Assembly (NCBI GenBank): GCA_017455185.1
Contig: JAFTBN010000021.1
Location: forward strand, 85,897 to 120,347
Direction of reading: 5' to 3'
Source: Clostridia bacterium
GTDB lineage: Bacteria; Bacillota; Clostridia; Oscillospirales; CAG-272
Length of the DNA stretch: 34,451 nt
Shown here: positions 14,790 to 23,031 of the stretch, piece after piece
How positions within the stretch are numbered: position 1 is the stretch's first letter
Layout: each line of letters starts with the position of its first letter
Position numbers and translations under genes: made by a program
The notes under the pieces: model-generated
Told to the model about the DNA's origin: nothing
The model's input: only the letters and a program-made list of their open reading frames with translations
The model's database searches: none

Positions 14790-16096
14790 CCTCTGACCTC
14801 AGCCCGGTCCGGAGGCCGCACGTCCAGGCCTCTGGAAAGACCGGACCGCATGATATCTCCCGGGTGAACCGCAAAAGGCACCCGCACGTAAAAATACATA
14901 TTCGGATGAGGCACCGAATCAATCGGCGCGCCCGACTCATCGTACATCTCCCGGATGACGAAGGGCTGCCCGACCGATCCGGGCGTGAGAAGCTCGACCC
15001 GTTCCCCGACGCTCACCTTGTTGCGCTGGCGGAACCGGAAAAGAGTTCCCTCCCCGTCCGACAAAACCTGCCCCGGGCATTCCCCGCCCTGCTCGGCCAC
15101 AGCGTAATAGGCCTTTTCGCGGATGTATCCGCACACCTCCACCAGCTGCGGGTTCTCCATGGGATGGTCCAGATAGAATCCCGTTCCGTACGTCCGGTGG
15201 GACACGCTTTCCAGTTCGGCCATCCAGTCGGGGTTCACCCGGAAATGCTCCGGATCCTCCAGATACGCATCCATCGCCATACGGTAGGTGTTGGTCACAA
15301 CCGCGGTGTAGTAAGCGCTCTTCATCCGCCCCTCGATTTTGAACGAGCGGATTCCGCATTCCATCAGTTCGGGGATCAGGCCGATGGTGCACATATCCTT
15401 TGAGGACAGAATGATAGTTCCGTTCTCGTTCTGCTCGATCGGAACGGGCGCCTCGGGATGTTTCTCCTCGACCAGCACGTAATTCCAGCGGCAGGGCTGC
15501 GAGCAGGTGCCCCGGTTTCCGTCCCGTCCGTTGAATTCGTTGGCCAGAAGACACCGGCCCGAAATCGAAACGCACATGGAACCGTGCACGAACGCCTCCA
15601 GGTCCACCTCATCCGGCAGTGCCTCCCGGATTGCGCGGATGTCCCCCAGGGTCAGTTCCCTGGCCAGGACAAGCCGCTTGAATCCCATGGAAGCATACGC
15701 CAGGGCGGCGGCCGGACTCATGACGCTGGCCTGGGTGGAAAGATGAATCTCCATGCCGGGGATGATCTGCCGCACCGTCGCGATAACGCCCAGGTCGGTC
15801 GCAATCACGGCGTCAATGCCCGCATCCCGGATATCGTAAAGGAATTGGCGCAAGGCAGGATACTCCTCGGTCCGGGGAATGGTGTTGACCGTCAGGTACA
15901 GTTTCTTTCCCCTTTCATGGGCGTAGGCACAGGCCCCGTACAATTCCTCCACCGTAAAATTGTCGGCCGCGGAACGCATGCCGAACTGCTTTCCTGCGCA
16001 GTAAACGGCATCCGCTCCGTAAAGAAAAGCAGCTTTCAGTTTTTCAAAATTCCCAGCGGGGGACAGCAATTCATAGTCCGCTCTTTTCTTCGGCAT
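14786..16096 (-). CDS. Peptidase U32 family protein, TrhP-like tRNA hydroxylation factor
   Basis: A 436-residue U32-family protein. The N-terminal barrel begins LLSPAGNFEKLKAAFLYGADAVYCAG. The family signature EAFVHGSMCVSISGRC is followed by LLANEFNGRDGNRGTCSQPC; the four cysteines fit the iron-sulfur ligands known in TrhP, RlhA and UbiU/UbiV. The C-terminal domain (about 350-430) is a small beta-barrel. By length and by neighbours working on tRNA, it is most likely a TrhP (YegQ/YrrO-type) protein needed for 5-hydroxyuridine at tRNA wobble position 34, rather than a peptidase; this is inference. ATG 16096 has GAGGA 6 nt upstream. It is 28 nt after aspS and overlaps the rnmV-like gene by 4 nt. 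Confidence 0.87.
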   Translation of the reverse strand: MPKKRADYELLSPAGNFEKLKAAFLYGADAVYCAGKQFGMRSAADNFTVEELYGACAYAHERGKKLYLTVNTIPRTEEYPALRQFLYDIRDAGIDAVIATDLGVIATVRQIIPGMEIHLSTQASVMSPAAALAYASMGFKRLVLARELTLGDIRAIREALPDEVDLEAFVHGSMCVSISGRCLLANEFNGRDGNRGTCSQPCRWNYVLVEEKHPEAPVPIEQNENGTIILSSKDMCTIGLIPELMECGIRSFKIEGRMKSAYYTAVVTNTYRMAMDAYLEDPEHFRVNPDWMAELESVSHRTYGTGFYLDHPMENPQLVEVCGYIREKAYYAVAEQGGECPGQVLSDGEGTLFRFRQRNKVSVGERVELLTPGSVGQPFVIREMYDESGAPIDSVPHPNMYFYVRVPFAVHPGDIMRSGLSRGLDVRPPDRAEVRG

Positions 16097-16124
16097 ATCA
16101 GGTCCTCAAATCTTCTGAAAAAAC

Positions 16125-17942
16125 TTATTCCTCCGACTCGGAGAGAATCTGATCCTTTGCGCTCTGCGTCAGGCTCAGTCCGAGTTCCTCCAGCGCCGCG
16201 GGATCCGCCGGCGCCGGGCACTTGGACATCAGCTCGCTTGCGTTCTGCACCTTCGGGAACGCGACGACGTCGCGCAGACTGTCTGCGCCCGTCATCACCA
16301 TGGCCAGACGGTCCAGACCCATGGCGGAGCCCCCGTGCGGAGGCGCGCCGTATTTGTATGCGTCCACCAGAAAGCCGAACTTGCGGTCAATCTCCTCGGG
16401 AGAGAGGCCCAGGGCCGCGAACATCTTTTCCTGGAGCTGCCAGTCGGTGATCCGGATGGATCCGGACAGAAGCTCCGTTCCGTTGAGCACCATGTCGTAG
16501 CACTTCGCCCGGACCTTTCCGGGGTCGGTTTCAAGATACGGCAAACATTCCTCCATCGGCATCGTGAAGGGATGATGCGCGGCGTCCCAGTGACCGGTCT
16601 CCTCGTTCCATTCGAAGAACGGGAACTCGACCACCCACAGGAAGTTGAACGCACCCTCGGGAATCAGGTTCAGCTTGCGGCCCAGAAGCGTCCGGAGCGC
16701 CCCGAGAACCGGGAGCACCACACGGGTTTTGTCGGCCACGATCAGGGCGACGTCTCCCCGCTGCATGCCCAGTGCCCCGCAGAGTTCCGAAAGGGCCTCG
16801 GGGGTGTAGAACTTGCCGAACGAGCAGGACGGAGCCTCCTCGACCCAGCGGATGTATGCCAGTCCCTTGGCTCCGATGCCGCGGGCGTGTTCGGTCAGTT
16901 TGTCAATCTCCTTGCGGGTCAGGGTTTCGGCCGCGCCCGAGGCCACGATGGCCCGTACGCTGCCGCCCGCTTCCAGCGCTCCGGTAAAGACCGGGAACGC
17001 GCTGTCCTTCACCGCGTCCGAAATGTTCTGGATCAGCATGCCGAACCGGGTGTCAGGCTTGTCCGAGCCGTATTTCTCCTGCGCGTCGGCATAGGTGATC
17101 CGCTGCATGGGCAGTTTGACCTCCAGGCCGAGCACTTCACGGAAGACGCGCGCAATCAGGCCTTCGTTGACCGCCATGATGTCCTCCTGCGTTGCGAAGG
17201 ACATTTCCATGTCAATCTGGGTAAACTCAGGCTGACGGTCCGCACGAAGATCCTCGTCCCGGAAGCAGCGGGCCAGCTGAATGTAGCGGTCAAAGCCCGC
17301 CAGCATCAGAAGCTGCTTGTAAATCTGGGGGGACTGCGGAAGCGCATAGAAAGATCCCTTGTGAATCCGGGACGGAACGATGTAGTCCCGCGCGCCTTCG
17401 GGCGTCGGCTTGATCATCATGGGCGTCTCGATTTCCATAAATCCGTTTTCGTAAAAATAATCCCGCGCGACCCGGGCAATCTCGTGCCGGATTCGCATGT
17501 TGCGCTGCAATTCGGGACGGCGCAGATCCAGATAGCGGTATTTCAGCGCAATCTCATCCCGCACCTTCTTGGCGTCGTTGATTTCGAAAGGAGGGGTCTG
17601 CGCCGCCGACAGCACTTTCAGGGACCGGACGAAAATCTCAATCTCGCCGGTCGGCATGTTGGGATTGACGGCCCCTTCTCCGCGTGCACGGACCGTGCCG
17701 TGCGCCGCGATGACATACTCGCTGCGCAAAGAGAAAGCCTTGTCGAATACGGCCCGGTCGGTCGTATCGTCAAACGCGAGCTGGACTATGCCGGTCCGGT
17801 CGCGCAGATCGATGAAAATCAGGGACCCCAGGTCGCGCTGTCTCTGAACCCAGCCCATGACGCAGACGTCCCGGCCGATGTCCTGAGCCCGGAATTCGCC
17901 GCAGTATTTGGTTCGTTTGTCTTCATTCGTTAAAAATTCCAT
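16125..17942 (-). CDS. aspS: Aspartyl-tRNA synthetase, bacterial type
   Basis: A 605-residue class II synthetase. An N-terminal OB-fold anticodon-binding domain (GWVQRQRDLGSLIFIDLRD) is followed by motif 2 (RCFRDEDLRADRQPEFTQIDMEMSF), the bacterial GAD insertion (about 290-420) and motif 3 (GLDRLAMVMTGADSLRDVVAFPK). The anticodon loop reads RDLGS; the Leu at this place is the residue found in discriminating enzymes, whereas non-discriminating AspRS usually have RDHGG. This suggests Asp-tRNA(Asp) only, and hence a separate AsnRS in the genome. AGGAG is 8 nt before ATG 17942. Middle of the seven-gene operon, 31 nt from the phosphoribosyltransferase. Confidence 0.97.
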   Translation of the reverse strand: MEFLTNEDKRTKYCGEFRAQDIGRDVCVMGWVQRQRDLGSLIFIDLRDRTGIVQLAFDDTTDRAVFDKAFSLRSEYVIAAHGTVRARGEGAVNPNMPTGEIEIFVRSLKVLSAAQTPPFEINDAKKVRDEIALKYRYLDLRRPELQRNMRIRHEIARVARDYFYENGFMEIETPMMIKPTPEGARDYIVPSRIHKGSFYALPQSPQIYKQLLMLAGFDRYIQLARCFRDEDLRADRQPEFTQIDMEMSFATQEDIMAVNEGLIARVFREVLGLEVKLPMQRITYADAQEKYGSDKPDTRFGMLIQNISDAVKDSAFPVFTGALEAGGSVRAIVASGAAETLTRKEIDKLTEHARGIGAKGLAYIRWVEEAPSCSFGKFYTPEALSELCGALGMQRGDVALIVADKTRVVLPVLGALRTLLGRKLNLIPEGAFNFLWVVEFPFFEWNEETGHWDAAHHPFTMPMEECLPYLETDPGKVRAKCYDMVLNGTELLSGSIRITDWQLQEKMFAALGLSPEEIDRKFGFLVDAYKYGAPPHGGSAMGLDRLAMVMTGADSLRDVVAFPKVQNASELMSKCPAPADPAALEELGLSLTQSAKDQILSESEE

Positions 17943-17973
17943 GGTCTAATCTCCTACGTTTTCCCGACGGGTC

Positions 17974-18537
17974 TTACGCTTCAATCGGCTGTCCGTCCTT
18001 TGTGAAGAGCGGAAGCTTTTCCAGATAAATCAGGTCCGAACGGGACTGCGCGTCTCCCTCGGCCAGAATGGCCATACGGCCGCAGACGATTCCTCCGGCA
18101 CGCTCCACCAATGTTTCCAGCGCGTGAAGGGATTCTCCGGTGGAAATGACGTCGTCCACAATCAAAATCTTCTTTCCCTTCATCTCGTCCGCGTCCAGCT
18201 GATCCAGATACAGATGCTGGTCGCGGGCCGTCGTGATGGACCGGACCTCCACGTCCATGACTTTGGTCATATAGAGTTTGGGCGCTTTGCGGGCAAGGAA
18301 ATACTTCCGGTTTCCGGCCAGGCGCGACATCTCGTGCACCAGCGGAATTCCCTTTGCTTCGGCCGTGATCATATAATCGTATTCCGGGGCGCGCTTCAGC
18401 AGTTCCTCGGCGCAGGCCGTAGTCAGTTCGGGATCGCCGAAAATCACGAATCCCGCAATGCTGAGTTTGTCGTTCAGCGGGCAGATCGGCAGCGCGCGGT
18501 CCAGGCCCGCGATGTTCATATGGTAATACTTTTGCAT
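17974..18537 (-). CDS. Apt-type purine phosphoribosyltransferase
   Basis: A 187-residue phosphoribosyltransferase. The PRPP-binding loop is KILIVDDVISTGES (about 131-144) and an upstream MITAEAKGIPL segment matches the hood region of the adenine/xanthine PRT group. It begins MQKYYHMNIAGLDRALPICPLND, the beginning typical of clostridial proteins annotated as adenine phosphoribosyltransferase, which are distinct from classic apt; base specificity cannot be read. Likely a purine-salvage enzyme. ATG 18537 has GGGAGG 7 nt upstream. 17 nt after thiI and 31 nt before aspS. Confidence 0.82.
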   Translation of the reverse strand: MQKYYHMNIAGLDRALPICPLNDKLSIAGFVIFGDPELTTACAEELLKRAPEYDYMITAEAKGIPLVHEMSRLAGNRKYFLARKAPKLYMTKVMDVEVRSITTARDQHLYLDQLDADEMKGKKILIVDDVISTGESLHALETLVERAGGIVCGRMAILAEGDAQSRSDLIYLEKLPLFTKDGQPIEA

Positions 18538-18554
18538 GATAATCCTCCCTATTT

Positions 18555-19811
18555 TCAGCCCCGGCAGTCGTCCTGCTTCGGCTCGTTGTTTTGCATGGTT
18601 GGTTCCGGGCGCTCCAGCGTTTCGTATCCTTCGCTCCCGACCCGGACGGTATAAGCGCCGTCCAGCGCTTCCTGTACCAGGGCGTCGAAATCCAGTCTTG
18701 CCTCCTCGGCCGCGACCTGCTCAAGCTTTGGCCGGGTGCGCGGATGACGGGGCGTGAAGACGGTGCAGCAGTCCTCGTACGGCTCAATGGAAACGTCGTA
18801 CGTTCCGATCCGGCGGGAAATCTGGATGATCTCCTCCTTGTCCATGCCGATGCACGGACGGAAAACCGGCAGGGTCGAACGGGCGTTCGTGACGGCTATG
18901 GCCTCGCTGGTCTGCGACGCGACCTGACCCAGACTCTCGCCGGTGATCAGGGCCTGCGCGTGAACCTGCTGCCCTACGCGGGAGGCAATCGCCATCATGT
19001 ACCGGCGGAGCAGCAGCGTGAAGAAATCTTCCTCGCAATGCCGCATCAGCTCTTCCTGTATTTTCGTCAGGGAAACCACATGAACGTAAATCTCCCCGGT
19101 GTATTCGGTCAGGATCTGCGCCAGGCGGAAAACCTTCTCCCTGGCCAACTCGGAGGTATAGGGGAAGGATTCGAAATGAACCGCCTCGACCCGCATGCCC
19201 CGCTTGGCCAGCATGTAACCCGCGACCGGAGAATCGATACCGCCCGAAAGGAGCAGCAGCCCCCGTCCGTTCGAACCGACGGGCATTCCTCCGGCGCCCT
19301 TGCGCTGTCCGGCGTGAATGTAGGCCTTTTCCCGGATCTCAATCCGAACTTCCATATCCGGCTGGTGCACGTCCACCCGCAAATGGGGCATCGCCTCGAG
19401 AATGGCTCCGCCGACCTCGGAGACGATTTCCATCGAGGTCAAGGGGAAGCGCTTGTCCGAGCGCCGCGCGTCGCACTTGAAGGTTCGGATGCCTTTCATG
19501 TACCGGGGCAGATAGCGGACCGCCATCTGCTCGATGGCCTCCATGTTTTTCTCGCACTCGGCCGCCCGGGTCACCGCGATGATGCCGAAGACTTTCGAAG
19601 CCGCCTCGTACATGCCGTCCAGGTCGGCCCGGTCGTCGTCGGGTTCGATGTATATAGTGCTCTGCGAGCGGCTGACGGTAAAATGTCCGTACCTCTCTGC
19701 CTTGCGTCTGAGTTCTCGGCAAAGCATATCCTCGAAATACTTGCGGTTCGCGCCTTTGAGGATGATCTCGCCGTATTTACAGAGAATAATCTCCCGGATC
19801 CGTTCACTCAC
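18555..19811 (-). CDS. thiI: tRNA 4-thiouridine synthase / thiamine sulfur transferase
   Basis: A 418-residue ThiI. The N-terminal ferredoxin-like and THUMP domains (about 1-165) precede the PP-loop ATP pyrophosphatase domain with LLLSGGIDSPVAGYMLAKRGM. The conserved EPYEDCCTVFTPRHPRT segment carries the catalytic-type cysteine. There is no rhodanese domain, as in Bacillus-type ThiI, so sulfur must come directly from a cysteine desulfurase (none in the window). It adds sulfur to U8 of tRNAs. The frame is open upstream, but the start is GTG 19811, with GGAGG 9 nt before it; it overlaps the DUF2007 stop by 8 nt. Confidence 0.94.
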   Translation of the reverse strand: MSERIREIILCKYGEIILKGANRKYFEDMLCRELRRKAERYGHFTVSRSQSTIYIEPDDDRADLDGMYEAASKVFGIIAVTRAAECEKNMEAIEQMAVRYLPRYMKGIRTFKCDARRSDKRFPLTSMEIVSEVGGAILEAMPHLRVDVHQPDMEVRIEIREKAYIHAGQRKGAGGMPVGSNGRGLLLLSGGIDSPVAGYMLAKRGMRVEAVHFESFPYTSELAREKVFRLAQILTEYTGEIYVHVVSLTKIQEELMRHCEEDFFTLLLRRYMMAIASRVGQQVHAQALITGESLGQVASQTSEAIAVTNARSTLPVFRPCIGMDKEEIIQISRRIGTYDVSIEPYEDCCTVFTPRHPRTRPKLEQVAAEEARLDFDALVQEALDGAYTVRVGSEGYETLERPEPTMQNNEPKQDDCRG

Positions 19812-20148
19812 CTGCAGATTCCTCCGCCTGTGCTTCCCCGTCTTCGGGTTCCTCTCCGTCCCCGGGTTCGCCCTCGCCTTCCGGATCCGCGTCCAGGATG
19901 GCGTAGAGCAGTTCCCTGGCTCTTTCCTCATCCGCCTTGTCCACGAAAATATCGGTTCCGTATACCGAGAAACCGGTGATGATTTTGACCGAGCTGCCGA
20001 CCATCCGCTCCTTGATCAGGTACGGAATCTTTTCGGCGCGGAGAACGCTTTCCACGAACGAAAGCTGGACGTTGTCGTAAACCGTCCTCACGCACACGAC
20101 GTTGTCGTATTGCGCATGAGGCTCATTTCTGCCGAAAAAAGAATTCAT
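19804..20148 (-). CDS. DUF2007-type small protein
   Basis: A 114-residue soluble protein. Residues about 15-85 fit DUF2007 (putative signal-transducing domain): VVCVRTVYDNVQLSFVESVL then AEKIPYLIKER...GSSVKIITGFSVYGTDIFVDKADEERARELL. The tail from about residue 90 is a low-complexity acidic run rich in Glu, Gly, Pro and Asp. ATG 20148 has AAAGGAG upstream. It is 13 nt after the exonuclease and its stop overlaps the thiI start. Function unknown. Confidence 0.78.
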   Translation of the reverse strand: MNSFFGRNEPHAQYDNVVCVRTVYDNVQLSFVESVLRAEKIPYLIKERMVGSSVKIITGFSVYGTDIFVDKADEERARELLYAILDADPEGEGEPGDGEEPEDGEAQAEESAGE

Positions 20149-20161
20149 GGGCGCTCCTTTC

Positions 20162-21250
20162 TCAGTCGTCGTAGCAGTGCGGGAACAGTTTGTTCCACAC
20201 GTCCTTGCAGGCAATGGTGTCCGCAATCGACGTATGCGGAATTCCCTCGCCCCAGGAGATTTCGAGTTCCTGCATCGCATCCTTCAGGGACATATGCAGC
20301 ATATCCGGGTCGTGCTCGTGGGCAAACCGGACGAACTCGGCCGCGCAGTCCAGCGTCTTGGATTTGAGCTGTCTGCGTTCCTCCTCGGTGTCGTAAATGT
20401 ATTTGATATGGCTGTAGTCGGTGGAAACGCCGTATCCGATGACAGCGTCCGCTCCGGCGAACAGTCTCTTGATCTCGGGAATCAGATCGTCCAGTCTGGG
20501 GGCGTTGACCACCATGGCCGGCGTGATGCCGTGGATCTTTTCGGTCCGGGGCCATTTTTTCTTGCGCAGCGGCTTGACCAGCGTATCCATCAGGATTTTC
20601 CCCGCCCCGTCGCAAATCGAGATGGAGATGATTTCGTCGTGGGTGTACACGTCGGTCAGTTCAAGGTCAAAGAACAGCGTCCGTTCCCGCTTCATGTGCT
20701 TGTACTCGTTCCGGTATTCGTCCCCGACCTCCCGGCGCGCGGCCAGATCCTTTTCGAAGCAGTCCCGGCAGAGTTTGTTGCGGTAGCGTTCGTTCTGATG
20801 GCAGCGGACGCAGGGCAAAGGCTTTCCGTTCGCCGTCTTGATGTCGTAAAAATAAATGATCTGCTGGTCGTGCCCGACGGTATAGGCAACCGGCTCTTCC
20901 TCGACCGTATAGTTCTTGGACTCCAGTTTTTCCTTGGTGTAGTACCCGAGAGACGCGGCGCGCCGGATACTCATCCGCTCCACCGTCGTCCCGGACTGAA
21001 GCACCATTTTATCCTTCCTGGCCTTAGGGAAGAACCACTGCTCGGGATCCGCTTCGGTCACCCGGGAGGGATCGAAATAATACGTGATGGACCCGTCCTC
21101 GTTCATATGGTAGGCCACCGGATTGCCGACCGGCTTCAGATGCATCTGGGCCAGCATCGCCCGGCTGATGTACTTGTTCTTCTTTGCTTCTTCCTGCGAA
21201 ATCGACGGAATCTGTGCTCCGTTGCGGAGTCTCTTTTTCTGTTTTTCCAA
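20162..21250 (-). CDS. DEDDh exonuclease with N-terminal domain and zinc ribbon
   Basis: A 362-residue protein. The C-terminal half (about 188-350) is a DnaQ-like 3'-5' exonuclease: Exo I LFFDLELTDVYTHDE (DxE), Exo II GYGVSTDYSHIK, Exo III PHTSIADTIACKD (HxxxxD, the DEDDh type). Just before it is a four-cysteine zinc ribbon, CVRCHQNERYRNKLCRDC (about 147-164). The first 140 residues form an uncharacterised domain containing PVAYHMNEDGSITYYFDP and, again, EEPVAYTVGHDQQIIYFYD, suggesting an internal duplication. Start is TTG 21250 with GGGAGG 7 nt upstream. First gene of the seven-gene operon, directly behind its promoter. Substrate, DNA or RNA, is unknown; the operon suggests RNA. Confidence 0.85.
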   Translation of the reverse strand: MEKQKKRLRNGAQIPSISQEEAKKNKYISRAMLAQMHLKPVGNPVAYHMNEDGSITYYFDPSRVTEADPEQWFFPKARKDKMVLQSGTTVERMSIRRAASLGYYTKEKLESKNYTVEEEPVAYTVGHDQQIIYFYDIKTANGKPLPCVRCHQNERYRNKLCRDCFEKDLAARREVGDEYRNEYKHMKRERTLFFDLELTDVYTHDEIISISICDGAGKILMDTLVKPLRKKKWPRTEKIHGITPAMVVNAPRLDDLIPEIKRLFAGADAVIGYGVSTDYSHIKYIYDTEEERRQLKSKTLDCAAEFVRFAHEHDPDMLHMSLKDAMQELEISWGEGIPHTSIADTIACKDVWNKLFPHCYDD

Positions 21251-21302
21251 TGTCTATCCTCCCGCGTGCGCCCGCGCGCAACGCATAATATCACATTATA
21301 AA

Positions 21303-21331
21303 ATTATAGCACAGAAGAGAGGAAAACTCAA
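21303..21331 (-). promoter_or_regulatory. Sigma-A promoter of the seven-gene operon
   Basis: On the minus strand TTGAGT (21326-21331), 17 bp, TATAAT (21303-21308). It is 52 nt upstream of the TTG start of the exonuclease. Confidence 0.8.
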
Positions 21332-21529
21332 TACAAAAACGAAAAAAGAGGCCGCGGGACAAGCGCACGCGTCCGGCACCGCAGCCGGAAGACGGCAAAA
21401 GAGCGTTCCTTCCTCCCATCGGATGAATAATTTTGAATCTGAACTATTCATTTTTCGTCTGAAAGCCAATCCAAAACAAGATATTTATTCCTTAATTGAC
21501 TTTTAAAATGAATTTTTTGATTTTCTATC

Positions 21530-21558
21530 TTGCAAAATCGAAAGCCTTGTGCTATAAT
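21530..21558 (+). promoter_or_regulatory. Sigma-A promoter of citrate synthase
   Basis: TTGCAA (21530-21535), 17 bp, TATAAT (21553-21558), giving a very short 5' leader that includes the GAGGAGG ribosome site at 21573-21579. Confidence 0.85.
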
Positions 21559-21587
21559 GACAGAACCCTCATGAGGAGGTATGAAAA

Positions 21588-22967
21588 ATGGACAACTATC
21601 AACTGAGCGATTCCGCGGAACAGGATATCAACGCAAGTCTGCGCCTTTTTTTGGAAAAGGCCAAGGGCGCGTATGAGATTCCCCCCGAATCCTTCGACAC
21701 CTACCGGGTCAAACGCGGATTGCGCGAAGCCGACGGTTCGGGCGTTATGGCCGGGGTGACCAAGGTGGGTTCCGCGCACGGATATATTCTGTATGAAGGC
21801 GAAAAAATGCCGGTAGAAGGAAAACTGACCTACCGGGGATACGACATGTCCGAACTCGTGCGCCATTTCGCGCAGGAGAACCGGTACGGATTTGAGGAAA
21901 CGGCGTTTCTTCTCTTCTTCGGTCATCTTCCCTCCGAGAGCGAACTCAAACAGTTCAACGACCTTCTTTCCGAACAGCGCCATCTGCCGCCACGGTTCAC
22001 CGAAGACGTGCTTCTGACCGTTCCCTCCCCGAGCATCATGAACAAAATGCAGGCCGGCGTACTCTCCCTGTATTCCTATGACAAGGATCCGGACAACACC
22101 GAACTGAGCAATCTGTTCCGCCAGAGTCTGGAACTGCTGGCCCGTCTGCCCGTCATCGCGGCCCACTCCTACGCCATCTACCTCAACCGCTTCAAAAACA
22201 AGAGTCTGACGCTGCACAACCCCCGGGACGATCTGTCCACGGCCCAGAACTTTTTGCGGATTCTCAGAGCGAACAAATCCTACACCGAAGAGGAAGCACA
22301 TCTGCTTGACCAGTGCCTGGTCATCCACGCCGAACACGGCGGCGGAAACTGCTCCACCTTCGCCTGCAGGGTTCTGGCTTCGGCCGGGACCGACACCTAC
22401 AGCGCAATCTCTGCCGCAATCGGCGCCCTCAAAGGTCCCCGTCACGGCGGAGCCAACATCAAAGTGCAGGAAATGTTCGACGACATCAAGGCGCACGTGC
22501 CCCAGACCCACGACCGGGATGCGGTCAAGGACTATCTGGTCAAGATTCTCAACGGCCAGGCCGGAGACGGCTCGGGCCTGATTTACGGCATGGGCCACGC
22601 GGTTTACACCAAATCCGATCCCCGTGCGGTCATGCTGAAATCCTGTGCGAAAAAGCTGGCGTACGAAAAAGGGTACGGGGACGATTTCGAACTGCTTGAA
22701 CTGATCGAGGAACTCTCCCCCGACCTGATCAACGCCAAGCACTCCACCTCGGTGGAAATGTGCGCCAACGTCGACCTGTATTCGGGTCTGGTCTACCGGA
22801 TGCTCGGCATTCCGAAGGAAATGTACACTCCGCTGTTCGCCATCGCCCGCACGGCAGGCTGGTGCGCGCACCGGATGGAAGAATTCGTGACCGCCAAGCG
22901 CATCATCCGCCCGGCGTACAAATGCATTACGAAAGAAAAGCCTTATATCCCGATTGAAGGACGCTGA
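21588..22967 (+). CDS. gltA: Citrate synthase, clostridial type
   Basis: A 459-residue enzyme that condenses oxaloacetate and acetyl-CoA to citrate. Catalytic residues are His250 (in AEHGGGNCSTF), His337 (GMGHAVYTKSDPRA) and Asp396 (CANVDLYSGL); the substrate loop is GPRHGGAN. ATG 21588 lies 8 nt after GAGGAGG; an ATG at 21581 is in another frame. It stands alone, with no aconitase or isocitrate dehydrogenase next to it, so it probably feeds the oxidative half-pathway to glutamate. The transcript ends at the perfect hairpin at 22981-23018. Confidence 0.95.
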   Translation: MDNYQLSDSAEQDINASLRLFLEKAKGAYEIPPESFDTYRVKRGLREADGSGVMAGVTKVGSAHGYILYEGEKMPVEGKLTYRGYDMSELVRHFAQENRYGFEETAFLLFFGHLPSESELKQFNDLLSEQRHLPPRFTEDVLLTVPSPSIMNKMQAGVLSLYSYDKDPDNTELSNLFRQSLELLARLPVIAAHSYAIYLNRFKNKSLTLHNPRDDLSTAQNFLRILRANKSYTEEEAHLLDQCLVIHAEHGGGNCSTFACRVLASAGTDTYSAISAAIGALKGPRHGGANIKVQEMFDDIKAHVPQTHDRDAVKDYLVKILNGQAGDGSGLIYGMGHAVYTKSDPRAVMLKSCAKKLAYEKGYGDDFELLELIEELSPDLINAKHSTSVEMCANVDLYSGLVYRMLGIPKEMYTPLFAIARTAGWCAHRMEEFVTAKRIIRPAYKCITKEKPYIPIEGR

Positions 22968-22980
22968 GCGCCCTTCCTTC

Positions 22981-23018
22981 CGACAAAAAATGCCACCCGC
23001 CGGTGGCATTTTTTGTCG
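22981..23018. terminator. Bidirectional terminator with a 17-bp perfect stem
   Basis: 22981-22997 and 23002-23018 are exact reverse complements (core AATGCCACC/GGTGGCATT) with a 4-nt loop and runs of A6 and T6, serving citrate synthase (+) and the phosphodiester glycosidase gene (-). Confidence 0.96.
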
Positions 23019-23031
23019 CGGGGCACGCCCG

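Larger units (their letters stand above)
21251..21587. other. 337-bp divergent intergenic region with two strong promoters
   Basis: Holds the minus promoter at 21303-21331 and the plus promoter at 21530-21558. Between them is an AT-rich stretch (21420-21530) with a 7-bp inverted repeat ATGAATA (21423-21429) / TATTCAT (21445-21451), a candidate operator. No gene or RNA is visible. Confidence 0.7.

Noticed and set aside
14786..16096. True collagenase-type peptidase U32
   Set aside because: The four-cysteine signature and the neighbourhood of tRNA genes fit the TrhP-like modification group better.
19812..19931. N-terminal extension of thiI
   Set aside because: It lies inside the DUF2007 gene in another frame; GTG 19811 has a good ribosome site.
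22981..23018. Perfect palindrome as mobile-element end or operator
   Set aside because: Its position between two convergent genes with A and T runs on both sides is fully explained by a bidirectional terminator.
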